A stretch of 64,000 nt of DNA from Atherix ibis (taxonomy: Eukaryota; Arthropoda; Insecta; Diptera; Athericidae): positions 81,743,868 through 81,807,867 of the forward strand of contig OY282607.1 of NCBI GenBank assembly GCA_958298945.1. Reading direction: 5' to 3'. The notes under the pieces are model-generated. The model made no database searches, was not told the DNA's origin, and saw only the letters and a list, made by a program, of their open reading frames with translations. How positions within the stretch are numbered: position 1 is the first letter of the stretch; every line of letters begins with the position of its first letter. Positions 36,499-48,065 of the stretch are shown one piece after another. The translations under genes and the position numbers were made by a program.

Positions 36499-37757
36499 CG
36501 TAGGCTACTATATATATTTCTGGCCTAGGCAACACTAAGTGTTGCCAGGTGCGATCTGACATTTCCATTGGAAAGTTTGACATTTTTTAGCATAAACGTA
36601 CTCAGAACGTTTTGACGTACGACTATCATTTGTGTTGTTTACAGTGACTTGAAAAAATCAATTTGGCAAAAAAATGGAATTAACTCGTGAACATTTTCGT
36701 GCGATCATTTTTCACAACTTTCGACGTGGATTATCACGACAAGAGTGCATCGATGAACTTAAATCTTTGTATGGCTATGAAGCACCATCCTATAGCACTG
36801 TGAAAAACTGGTACAACGAATTCAATCGTGGCCGACGCTCGCTCAAAGACGAATTCCGTGAAGGTCGTCCAAAAACAGCCGTTGTTCCAGAAAACATCGA
36901 TGCCGTACGTGAACTGATAATGCAAGACCGTCATGTGACATACCGTGAGATAGAGGCATGCCTAGGCATTTCTCCCACCAGCATACATTCGATATTGCAT
37001 GAACACCTGGCCGTAAAAAAGGTTTGTTCTCGTTGGATCCCGCACAATTTGACAATCGCTCAAAAAAAGGCTCGTGTGGATTGGTGTAAAGAAATGCTGA
37101 AAAAATACGATCGCGGTGCTTCAAAAGACGTTTATAAGATCGTCACAGGTGACGAATCATGGATCTATGCGTATGAGCCCGAAACAAAACAGCAATCGAC
37201 CGTGTGGGTCTTCCAAGACGAGTCAAATCCAACGAAAGTTGTTCGTGGAAGAAGCACTTCGAAGCAAATGGTCGCTTGTTTCTTTGGCAAAACTGGTCAT
37301 GTGGCGACTGTTCCGCTTGTGCAACGTAGGACGGTCAATTCTGAGTGGTACACCACCATTTGTTTGCCTGAAGTCTTCGGAGAAATTCGAAAAACGAACA
37401 AGAGAAGTCGAATCATTGTGCACCATGACAATGCGAGCTCTCACACATCGGCTCAAACCAGCGCCTTTTTGACCGGACAAAACGTCGAATTGATGGGTCA
37501 TCCTCCGTACAGCCCTGACTTGGCACCCAATGACTTCTTTTTAATTTTCGTCGCCAGAAGATGCTGTTGAAGCATTCAAAAACCATGTTTTGGAGGTGTC
37601 TCAATCGGAGTGGAAAAAGTGCTTCGAAAATTGGTTTGAGCGCATGCAAAAGTGTATAAATCTTGATGGAGAATATTTTGAAAAACAATAAAACCTTTTT
37701 CGTTGATAAATATTCGCATTTTCATTATTAGGCCAGAAATATATATAGTAGCCCACG
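36499..37757 (+). mobile_element. mariner family 6, nearly intact
   Basis: Flanked by TA (36497-36498 and 37758-37759). The ends share about 29 bases, with the core GGCTACTATATATATTTC and the inner end TGGCCTA. Removing element and one TA restores a normal minisatellite unit. The 5' leader has a perfect 19-base palindrome (36528-36546, GGCAACACT and its complement). The full length is 1,259 bases. Confidence 0.95.
36674..37691 (+). pseudogene. mariner transposase, single-lesion copy (family 6)
   Basis: The frame is open from MELTREHFRAIIFHNFRRGL for 298 codons. The paired HTH lies in about residues 1-115, the RWIPHNL linker at 120-126, the first Asp is residue 160 (VTGDESWIYAYEPET), the second is 252 (VHHDNASSHTS) and the third is 287 (PPYSPDLAPNDFF): D,D34D. 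Just after NDFFL a deletion near 37540 removes about a dozen codons and shifts the frame. The remaining C-terminus (SSPEDAVEAFKNHVLEVSQ to GEYFEKQ) is open in another frame to the stop at 37689-37691. All catalytic residues are kept, so this is the youngest-looking transposase here. Confidence 0.93.
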
Positions 37758-38190
37758 TATAAGCATAACTTTACCTTTTTTCTAAATCAAGATCGCCTTT
37801 TTATAAATTATATTCATATTTTTGATATAAAGATCGCCTTTTTGGCAAACTAAATTAATAACAAGACTGGCTTTCAGCAAACTAAACTTATCTATTTTCA
37901 AAATCAAGATTGCCTTTCTGCAAAACTAAGCTTACCTTTTTTCCAAATCGAGATCACTTTTATGCGAACTTAATTTTTTTTCTAATTCAAAATTAAATCA
38001 AAATAAATTTCTGTTAATTAATTAATATTTTTTTCTAAATCAAGATCGCCGCCATTCTGCAAACCAAATACATATTTTTTCCAAATTGAAATCATTTTTT
38101 TGTAAACAATATTTACTTTTGTTCATAAATCAAGATCGCCTTTCTGTTAACTAAATTTACTTTTATTTTAAACCGAATTTACTTATCAAA
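37758..38190 (+). repeat. degenerate minisatellite, right part
   Basis: Continues the 40-50 base units of 34820-36498 after the mariner insertion. It fades into ordinary AT-rich sequence near 38190. Confidence 0.8.
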
Positions 38191-39760
38191 ATTTAAGCTG
38201 CATTATTCAGCAAATCGCGTCCTTTTGAGTAGCTTATTCACAGATAAAGCTGAGCAACAAAGTGATTCTAATATTCATAAAAAAATACCGTACAATTTCA
38301 GTTAAGAAGACATTTTCAAAAAATCAAAGTTCGTGTCTTAAATATTCTACCTGGTCTTATTTGGAAAAACTGAAAACTTTGTGGGAAAATTGATAAATTT
38401 TTTTTACTATAGTAAAAATTTATATACAAGACTAAAAAATATTACTTGAATTTTTGCTTCAATATAAAAAAAAAACCTTTCTTTACGAACTTTTAATTAT
38501 TGTTAAAAATTTTGCACTAACAAAATAATTCCAATTTTACATAGAAGATTGTTGATTACAATTTGCTTTTCTATTTATCGACTATTAATTATTGGGAATT
38601 TCTAAAAGTATCAAATAAAAACCAAATTTTTCGCATCAGAATATTTTGCTTAAAACAATCCCTTATGTTATAATAAAATTTCAACTAAAAAGAAAAGAAG
38701 TAAATCGATGACAAACGTTTTTGAAAATATCAACCTTGACAAATTCCATCCAGACAGAAATTTCACACCGCAGAACAATATTCATCATATTTTTAGTTGG
38801 TAAAACCAGATTTTATATCGAATAAAAGCTGAAAAAATTATCCCCTTAGTGGAGAGCTGGTGCTTGAATGGTTTACGAGCACAAACTGTTTGCAAATTGC
38901 ACCCACTCGTGTACATATAAAAATGTTGTCTGCTTTTTGTATTGTTGCATGACATCTGAATGAAAATTCTTCTCTTATATGATATTAGTGCGTCCATATC
39001 TGAATGGCATTCCTACTTTTATGTTCCAAATGGAATTGGTACTTCAATCTGAATAGTGGTAACTGTAAAGGAATGAGGTACTTACATATGTGTATGAGTG
39101 TCGTGCCGGATAGTAAGGAAATTTTTCGCAGTCCAAAATTCCGAAATTTTTATTGGAGCACGTATTTACCCATATTTTACTATACTCGTATTTATAGGTA
39201 TTTATATCCAAAGAAATCAAATCTATTATTCCTGGGGTTATTTTTTCTTCATTTATCGTACACATTTATGACTTGAGTAACCACTAACAAGAATATTATT
39301 ATAAAAGATATTTTGAACAAAGGATAGGAAATGAACCAAATAAATGTGAATATATGTAAAAAAAATTGGCATTGTCTACAGTCTGGAAAATACTATCTTC
39401 AATTAGGCCTATTCATTCTTGTGCGCATAAATCAGCTTCGTTCAAAAATACAAAATCTTATTTCAGACCACTTTTGAAAATATCCACTAAAATATCTTAC
39501 TTAGTATAGCATATTTAAATAAAAATTAAAATAAATATAATAAATAAAAGCAGTTTAAAAATAATCAAACATTATTTATTTAAATGGAAAAAATTCTTTT
39601 CTATCAGAAAAACTTTTTTGATTGTAAATCAGACTTTCAGAAAAAGTAAAATTTTATTTTTATATTTAATGAAATTATGCATTGAATAATAAGAAATTAT
39701 TACAAATTATTGTAATAAAAAAAAATTACTTTTAAAAAGCGGATTCATCAATTGTTAATA
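38191..39760. other. AT-rich stretch without a gene
   Basis: About 1.5 kb. An open frame at 39004-39276 (90 codons) has no recognisable domain or context. Nothing else is seen. Confidence 0.55.
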
Positions 39761-41007
39761 TAGGGTTTTCCAATAAGAGTGATATGATTTTTAAGTGACG
39801 TTTCGGACATTTGTAATATGTCATTGTATTTAGTAATATTTACAATTTTATCATGGAGAGATATACGCAAGAACAATGTTTACAAATTATTCAATTTTAT
39901 TATCAAAATTATCGTTCTCCAATTGCAACTTTTCGTGCGCTTTTGCCATTTCATGGTCGTAATAATCGTCCAACTGTGCTCGCTATTCGTCGAATTGTTA
40001 AAAATTTCGAGCGTACATTTTCTTTATATAATGTTCAAGTGCCAATAAGACAAAGAACCGCTCGAAGTAATGAAAATATTGCTGCCATTCAGGCAAGTGT
40101 TGCTGAAGACCGCAATTTATCGATTCCAAGACGTTCTCAAGAATTGGGATTTTGAGAAAGCATTTGGGCTTGCATCCGTATAAAATTGTTATCTCTCAAG
40201 AGCTGAAGCCATTGGACCACAGTAAACATCGTGAATTTGCTGATGTTATATTGGAACAACTTGAAAACGATAACGATTTTTTTTTAAGAAAATCATCTTC
40301 TCCGATGAGGCTCACTTTCATCTGAGTGGTGCGGTAAATAAACAAAACTGTCGATTCTGGTGCGAAGAAAATCCACAGATTATTCATGAACAACCATTAT
40401 ATTCACCTAAATTGACAGTTTGGTGTGGTTTTGGGTCTGGTGGAATCATCTTCTTTCGAAATGAAGGTGGTAACACCGTTACTGTCAATGAAGAGCGATA
40501 TAGATCCATGATAACCAACTTTTTATGGCCGATATTGGAAGAAGTTGATCTTGAAAACATTTGGTTCCAAAAAGACGGGGCTACGTGCCACACAGCACGT
40601 GCAACAACCGAATTATTGCGAGAAAAGTTTGGAGATTCGATTATTTCAAGAAATTGTGACATTGAATGACCTCCAAGAAGTTGTGATTTAACACCATTCG
40701 ACTATTTCTTGTGAGGTTATTTGAAGTCATTGGTCTTTAGCAATAAAGCAGACTCTTTTCAATTTTTAGAAGTCAATATTGAACGTGCTATTCATAAAAC
40801 TTGATTTAGTGGAAAAAGTGCTCGAAAATTGGGTTCATCGAATTCCTTCCTGCAAAAGAAGTCGTGCAGGCAATTTGAATGATATTTTATTCAGAACTTA
40901 ATTGTATCGATTGTACTTCACATGAAATTAAAAAACATTTGAATTTCCTTAACAATTAGTGTGTTTTTTTTTTAAAGAAATCATATCACTCTTATTCGAA
41001 AACCCTT
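39761..41007 (+). mobile_element. DD41D (rosa-like) mariner, copy 1
   Basis: Terminal repeats start (T/A)AGGGTTTTC and continue AATAAGAGTGATATGAT at both ends, flanked by TA (39759-39760, 41008-41009). Length 1,247 bases. A second copy lies in opposite orientation at 45646-46929. Confidence 0.92.
39853..40901 (+). pseudogene. DD41D mariner transposase pseudogene, copy 1
   Basis: Starts MERYTQEQCLQIIQFYYQNY, an HTH domain that is open for 100 codons. A short deletion after SQELG near 40150 shifts the frame. Later blocks are SSPMRLTFI (shifted SDEAHF, first Asp), LTVWCGFGSGGIIFFRNEGG, WFQKDGATCHTARAT (second Asp) and CDLTPFDYFL (third Asp), with 41 residues between the last two Asp. TGG codons have become TGA at 40668 and 40712. 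41 rather than 34 residues places it in the DD41D group described from tephritid flies. Confidence 0.88.
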
Positions 41008-41527
41008 TATTATTAGAAATCAGTTAAATATCGAAAGTTATTATTTAAAATAATTTAAAAAAACTCCAAATTTCCAGATAAGAAAATAAATAAATGAATG
41101 AACTCCAATAAAATATAAAATAGAAGAAATTCTGATGAAAAGTTATCCTATTAAATAGGTTGAAGTTTTATAGTTACCCTTAGAACTGTCAAACAGTTTA
41201 TACAATGGGAAGTATAACAGTTTGATTGCACAAGTAGTGATGGCACAAACCAATTTCATGGCGCTAATTAACTTCATTTATTTATGAACGGATTTAATAT
41301 TTAACTTTATTTTTAAACAATTGAAGACAATCCTGTATTCAAGATTTATAAAAGTATGCATCCATAACTAAATATTTTAAATAAACAAAAGATTTATTAA
41401 CTTTTTGGTAAAAAATATTAAAAATTAAATTTCAAATAAAAACAGTTATGAGGTTTGTCTGAGACAGTAATGAGACCGTTTTTTTTTGAATAATTTTATG
41501 TTATTTTTATACATCAATGCTTTTTAG

Positions 41528-41720
41528 TAGTTTCCCATGGGCAGCGATACATCGGTACAACTGGAATTATCTTCAGCTCCTCGGTTACACTTTTCTTGGA
41601 TATTGTCGACAGTATCAATATGAAGTCCTTCCAAGTAGTTTTTGGCCTTTGCGAACAAACGAAATCACATGGAATATGGTTATGTGAATAGGTGAGCTGG
41701 GATAATACAGGAACCCGGGA
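41528..41720 (-). mobile_element. mariner relic, family 10 (copy 3)
   Basis: The minus strand reads AKAKNYLEGLHIDTVDNIQE followed by a shifted VTEEL-type end, the C-terminal part of a mariner transposase after the third Asp. It shares GGATATTGTCGACAGTAT with the equivalent part of the copies at 6.0 and 23.9 kb. Confidence 0.55.
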
Positions 41721-42354
41721 CTATGGTTAGGTGAAATAGATGGGCTGAGAAACCGCGACGAAGAATCTTTTTTCTATGCCTTTCGACGACTACTCATCAT
41801 TTTTAATGTTATTCGTCGGTCTGACCTTACGAGAGCCCTCACAAAATTTTTGATGAGCTTATATGTAAACAGACAAAATTTTTGACCAGAAGCGTAGGAC
41901 GATTGCATTTCTTTCTATGTTTTTGAATTAGTTTAGAACGTAATTTTTTAAATAATAAAATAATGATGATATCAGTTTTAAAATTATTATTCTTCATAAA
42001 AAAATACCTCAATTTATCCAAAAATATTTTTTGCCAAAGCAGTTCTTTGGAAAGGAAAGTACAATAAAGTACAATTTTTTTTTTGAATAATTAATAAAAA
42101 TTTTAAATTTTAATATTATTTAAATTTTGCCATTATGCATAAAATATAAGATTTTTAAATAGGTGCCTTAAAACTTCTTACAGGACTCTCCTTTTTAAGA
42201 TATTTTTTGATAACTTTTTTGCTCATTTCGACCTTTAATTCAGTTACTTCTTGACAGATGTTGATTTTTAAATAATCTGTAGTTTGGGCCTAATAAATTT
42301 TTGGGTTTTAAATAATCTGTAGATTTTTATTATTTAAGTCTAATGAAAAATTTA

Positions 42355-42770
42355 CCACAACGTCAAATTGAACGATCTTGAAGGTGAATCGGCATCACCA
42401 AACATCGAAATTATGGGTGCTGAGAATTCTTTGCGCAATAAAGCCAAAATTCGCCGTTTTTTATGATTTGCGGTGCTGATATATTAGAATTATTTATGAT
42501 TTAAATTTAAATCTTTAAGTTAAGGTTAAAAAAATTGATTATCTAATGGTAATTAGACGGTACCTATCTCTCCTTCTTTATTTTCATAAAATATATGGGC
42601 TAATGACATCTTCAGACCAAAATGCGTACCAGTCAGTCATTTTTTGCTGCAACAATGGCTTCTCCATAGTAACTTTTAGGTTTTTAGAGCCCCATATATG
42701 GTACTTATATTTATTAACGTATCCACCGATCGAGAAATGTTTCGCATCACTGACAGTTAATATATAAGTC
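42355..42770 (-). mobile_element. DD41D-type mariner fossil
   Basis: The minus strand reads SDAKHFSIGGYVNKYKYHIW with GSKNLKVTMEKPLLQQKMTD (42765-42630), the first-Asp block, and further on ISMFGDADSPSRSFNLTLW (42430-42360), the block before the third Asp. The middle with the second Asp is lost or unreadable. Diverged from the two AGGGTTTT copies, so probably a separate, older DD41D-like family. Confidence 0.6.
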
Positions 42771-42799
42771 TATAATATAAAATGGCATATTTAAATCTA

Positions 42800-45643
42800 A
42801 ATAAATTTTATCTTTGATGATATATTTATTAAATATCTATTAAATAAAAAGACTGCACTTTTTGTACTATAAAATGGATAACCCATTGCTTTTTTTAAAA
42901 TACGTACAAATACAAATTCTTCAGTGATGAATCTTTTTTTCCGACTAAGTTTTTAGCAATCGCATTAGTGTATAAAACTTTCTATTAAAAACTAAAGGGA
43001 GGAAAAAATATCAAACAGAAAATGAAATAAGAAAATATTTTAAGATATTCTTTGTAATTTTTTCACTAATACCAAAAATTTATGTTTATATTACCAAAAG
43101 TATTTTATCTCAAATTATTGATCACAGTCTTAATTCTTCTAATAGTAGTCACATAGATACTGTACCCTGTATCGTGTTACAACCTAATTCAAAGTTAATA
43201 TTTTATGAAAGAATAATATACACGATCAAGTATTGCTACTACAATAACCAAACAAAATTCATCCTAATAGTCTATTTAAATATAGTTTACCCACTAGCTA
43301 AGTAATTCATCAGGTTTTCTTATTACTTATTTAAGAATCCATAAATCTTTAAATGCCTCTATCTAAGTAAACAAACATTTTCTCTCAAAATAGCCTCAAC
43401 TAATCTTTTCTCTACAATTTGCACATAATCGATGGATACGTTAATTACAATGTTTAAATTTATATACAACAAGAAAATCAATTATAATATTGGCCTTCAA
43501 TTTGATGTTCATATAAATTATTCAACATTAAACGATAAGCAAAAAAAAACCCCCAAAAAGGAAAATACACAAATTCGATTAAGTACAAAAAATCAAAAAA
43601 AAATCAATAAATAATTAACATCAAAAAATCAAATACCAATTCAACAAGTACTAATATTTATTAATTATAAAGTTTAAGGATAAATTATTTTTAATAATAT
43701 ATGCAATTTACACTCATAAAATCAAATTACTCCCGATTATTATACAAATTTTTTTAATTGTTTGTATTTTATTAAAAATATTTTTATTTTATTATTATTA
43801 TTTATTATTATTGGATTTTTTAAGGACAATTTTAGTAATATACTCATAAGAATAATATTATTTTTTTTTATATATCTTTTTTTTTAAACTGATCGTTTAA
43901 TAAAAATTGCACTATAAAAATAACCTTCAAATAAGTAGAAATTTTTGAATAAATTATTGTACTAGTAGTGAGATAAGGGTAGTCTGATGAGTACAACAAA
44001 AATATCTCTACTAGCATAATTGATCAATCATAAAATATTACCCAATTTCGGGACGAACAATCACCTTTTAATGAAATGAATTTTAAATTAAAATTTATTA
44101 AATAAATAAAACAAAATAATTACGAGTATGTTGGATGGAGGGGAAAGGGAGTGAATACTTGAGAAAATTAGGTAAAGGTTGAATCCGATCGGAAAAATGT
44201 TCGTACCTCTTCAGTGCGAACTTGTCAGCTCAACCATTTCCAAGAGAATGAATTATCAGCCATTCAAGTACGTACCAAAAGGCTTACTCCATATATGGTT
44301 CGTAATCTCCACAATCCACTTAAAGAGATGACTTTTATATATTATCTTTTTTTTTTTTTGTTTCCATTAGTCTTTTTCTTTATTTTGATTTTTATGAATC
44401 TTGTTATTGTACATGATCAGCTGACTGTTATTTTTACTTAGTCTAAGGCTCAGTACAGGTAACCGGTTTGGTTATTGATTACTTAAAACAGTCCGAGCAT
44501 CTAAGCCTACACATGCATGCCACGAATATGTGTCTGAACACTCAAGATAAGTTAAATGCTGTACTTTTACAACAACAAAAAAATTCATAAATAAAAAAAT
44601 GTGGGGACCTCTATAATTCTCTGGGTCTCTTCTCAACATGACTGGTGGTAGCCAGTCGGTTTGGTTGTTTCCCCTGATTCCACCCTTTAACTCTTTCATC
44701 TATAGTATTTTCAAGATCAAACCAAAAAAAAACACCTTTTTTTAACCTCGATTGGTACTTTACGGTTTCTTCTCTGTTCATGGGTGATGTTTTTTTTTTC
44801 TACCAGCAACTTTTATGTTTGATTTATTTTGCCCAATTACCTCATAAGAATTTATAGGTTTTATGGACTTACTGCACGTGTAATAATAACACTGGTAGGC
44901 ATAGGTGCCGACTACCTTTTTTTTTTGGGGCCAAAGAAAAATAATGTAATAAATCTGGTATATGCGAATTTTGCAAGAGACCCATCATAAAAGCATATAT
45001 TCTCTCATACATTGTACCGAAAAGAGGGTGTGGTGACATTTTGTTTAAATTTTCCCATTGTCTTCGTAAAAATCTTCATAACCTTTTGATTAATTTATTA
45101 ATTTTTCAATTTTCCTCTCCATTTGCTACAATAGTTATTTCTTAGTATTTAATTAAATTTATAATCAGTTTTTTTTTTTTTTGATGACTTATTATGAAAT
45201 TTCTGTTAGCAGATACCACATATTTTACTATCTATTAGAGCTTACTTAATAGTAATTAATTAAAGGAAATTATAATAAAAATATGTACCATAACATAATT
45301 ATTTTGTTTAAATTTTATTTCCTTTTTAATAATATGGCATAAATACTAACAGAAAAATATGCATAAATTAATTAAAACCAACCAACGCAGTATATTTATT
45401 ATTATTAATTTTATTATATTTTCTTGCACTTCCTTAAAATGTGTGTTTTTCACGAAGGTGAATAATAATATTGTGGGGTTCATTTTTTTTTGTTCATTTC
45501 ACTTGACATATTTAAAATTTATTTTTTAGATAAAACCATTTTTAAATATGATTATTTTTAGTCATTGGAAGTAACATTTGTACTGAAATGCAAATGGTTC
45601 TTGGCGTCATGACGTTCTGAGTTTTTCTAACTCAGTCTACAAA
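42800..45643. other. AT-rich stretch without a gene
   Basis: Nearly 3 kb with no supported gene. Bases 44180-44720 are slightly less AT-rich but carry no domain I can read. Confidence 0.55.
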
Positions 45644-45752
45644 TAAAGGGTTTTTGAATAAGAGTGATATGATTTCTTTTTTAAAAAAAAACACACTAAT
45701 TATTAACAAAATTCAAATGTTTTTTATTTAATGGGAATTACAATCGATACAA

Positions 45753-46817
45753 TTAAGTTCTGAATAAAACATTATTCAAATGGTCTCCACGGCTTCTTTT
45801 GCAGGAACGAATTCGATGAACAATATTGACTTCAATATTGTTCATCGAATTCGTTCCTGCACGTTCAATATTGACTTCTAAAGCTTGAAGAGAGCTAAAG
45901 ACCAATGACTTCAAATAACCCCACAAGAAATAGTCTAATGATGTTAAATCGTAACTTCTTGGAGGCCATTCAATGTCACAACTTCTTGAAATAATCGAAT
46001 CTCCAAACTTTTCTCGCAATAATTCGGTTGTTGCACGTGCTGTGTGGCACGTAGCCCCGTCTTGTTGGAACCAGATGTTGTCAAGATCAACTTCTTCCAA
46101 TTTCGACCATAAAAAGCTGGTTATCATCGATTTATATCGCTCTCCATTGACAGTAACGGTGTTACCAGCTTCATTTCGAAAGAAGTATGGACCGATGATT
46201 CCACCAGACCAAAAACCACACCAAACTGTCAATTTAGGTGAATATAATGGGTGTTCATGAATAATTTGTTGATTTTCTTCGCACCAGAATCGACAGTTTT
46301 GTTTATTTACCGCACCACTCAGATGAAAGTGAGCCTCATCGGAGAAGATGATTTTCTTTAAAAAAAATCGTTATCGTTTTCAAGTTGTTCCAAGACAAAA
46401 TCAGCAAATTCATGACGTTTTACGGTGGTCCAATGGCTTCAGTTTTTGAGAGATAACAATTTTATACCAATGCAAGCCCAAATCCTCTCTCAAAATCCGC
46501 CAGGTTGTGGTGTGAGACAGTCCCAATTCTTGAGAACGTCTTGGAATCGACAAATTGCGGTCTTCAGCAACACTTGCCTGAACGGCAGCAATATTTTCAT
46601 TAGTTCGAGCGGTTCTTTGTCTTATTGGCACTTGAACATTATGTAAAGAAAATGTACGCTCAAAATTTTTAACAATTCGACGAATAGCGAGCACAGTTGG
46701 ACGATTATTACGACCATAAAATGGCAAAAGCGCACGAAAAGTTGCAATTGGAGAACGATAATTTTGATAAAAAAATTCAATAACTTGTAAACTTTGTTCT
46801 TGCGTATATCTCTTCAT
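45753..46817 (-). pseudogene. DD41D mariner transposase, two small indels
   Basis: Start MKRYTQEQSLQVIEFFYQNY at 46817, stop 45755-45753. The HTH half is open to KLKPLDHRK, where one extra A shifts the frame (near 46417), and one extra T in the run before KIIFSDEAHF shifts it again (near 46360). The rest is open: SDEAHFHL (first Asp), WFQQDGATCHTARATTELLR (second Asp), then SYDLTSLDYFLWGYL (third Asp), with 41 residues between the second and third. Near the C-terminus a segment is replaced by an inverted copy of its neighbour. The catalytic residues are all present. Confidence 0.9.
45801..45860. repeat. perfect hairpin, 29-base arms
   Basis: Arms 45801-45829 and 45832-45860 are exact reverse complements with a 2-base loop. 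One arm is native transposase sequence (VHRIRSC); the other replaces the codons expected upstream of it. Confidence 0.97.
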
Positions 46818-47189
46818 TGTAAAATTGTAAACATTACTGAATACAATGAAAAAAAAAGACAGATCATGACATATTACAAATGGCCGAAACGTCACTTGGA
46901 AATCATATCACTTTTATTGAAAAACCCTAAATGTTTCTTAGATTAATAATTAGTTGACTGAAGTCTAGGTTAATGTATACTTTCTATATGCTCTTAATTA
47001 TTAATTAATAAACACATTGTGGCATAAAAGTAAAGAGACTGGTTTAACTGACAGCTATTTGGTTATAAAGTGGTTTTATGATCCACATAGTTTGTTGGTT
47101 AGTTCCTTCTATATAAGCAATAAAACCTAAGAGACTCTAAAGATCGTGATTAGCGAAACTGTGAAGCATTTTTGGGCACCGAGAAACAG

Positions 47190-47830
47190 TGGTAGATGAA
47201 TCTCGCTCATTCCACATTTTTATCTGAAACGAGTAGGGGGCTCTTTTGAGGTCAGATAGTGACTTGATCGGCTCAGAAAAATGTGATCTTTGGGTCAGAT
47301 AAAAATGAGGAATGTGCTAGGGCCCTTGCCAGGTCAGAAAGTGACTTAAAGAGCTCATGAAAAGTGAGGCTTGGAAAGATTGAGGCTCCTGTGAGACAGT
47401 GACTTTAAAGGTCAGACAGTGGCTTTAAAGGCTGAGAAAAAATACTTTTTTTTTATCAGATCAAAATATGGAATAAAGGAGCACATTTATGAGGTCACAA
47501 AATGACTTTAAAGGCTGAGAAAAAATCCTTTTTTTTTATCAGATCAAAATATGGAATGAAGGAGCACACTTATGAGGTTATACAATGACTTTAAAGGCTT
47601 AGAAAAAATACTTTTTTGTATCGGATCAAAACGTGGATTGAAGAAGCCCACTTGTAAGGTTATACAATGACTTTAAAGGCTCAGAAAAAATACTCTTTTC
47701 TGTCAGATCAAAATGTGGATTGAAGAAGCGCACTTGTGAGGTCATATATGTATATGGAATGAGGGGGGGGCTTTGGCAAGGTTAGGTATTATCTTGGAAA
47801 GCTCAGAAAAAAATGCTTTTAAATGCTCCA
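47190..47830 (+). repeat. 83-base tandem repeat
   Basis: Units begin GACTTTAAAGGCT near 47421, 47504, 47587 and 47669 (spacing 83, 83, 82) and continue AGAAAAAATAC, a T run, then ATCAGATCAAAATATGGA and GAGGT. More degenerate units lie on both sides. It borders the mariner relic at 47845. No coding content. Confidence 0.9.
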
Positions 47831-47844
47831 CTATAAAAACATCC

Positions 47845-48065
47845 TCTGTCACACGACCATTTTTATCAACGAGTTTTTGTCAGAAAATTGGTCTTCTGTG
47901 GTTCCTTAGGCTGCGTGAATTTTTTCTGTTCCCCAAGATCAAAGAATACTCAAAAGAATATCATCTTGATACTGTTGCTAACTCGAAGCGTTACTGAGGA
48001 ACTAAAGGCGTTTCCAGTTGAAACCTTCCAGTATTGCTTTGCCGATATATAGCTGCCAATTAGCT
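47845..48065 (+). mobile_element. mariner relic, family 10 (copy 4)
   Basis: Reads RPFLSTSFCQKIGLLWFL, FFLFPKIKEYSKEYHLDTVA (after the position of the third Asp) and, one frame over, VTEELKAFPVETFQYCFADI: the mariner C-terminus. The Asp itself is lost. The 83-base tandem array lies immediately left. Confidence 0.7.

Larger units (their letters stand above)
45646..46929 (-). mobile_element. DD41D (rosa-like) mariner, copy 2
   Basis: Ends AAGGGTTTTTGAATAAGAG and, inverted, AGGGTTTTTCAATAAAAG. TA precedes the left end; on the right the boundary is ambiguous by one or two bases. Length 1,284. It contains a 60-base perfect hairpin (45801-45860). Confidence 0.92.

Noticed and set aside
36674..37570. 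A 298-codon open frame that could be a domesticated transposase gene
   Set aside because: It lies between intact terminal repeats with a TA duplication, and the frame is broken by a deletion before the normal C-terminus. It is a young mariner, not a host gene.
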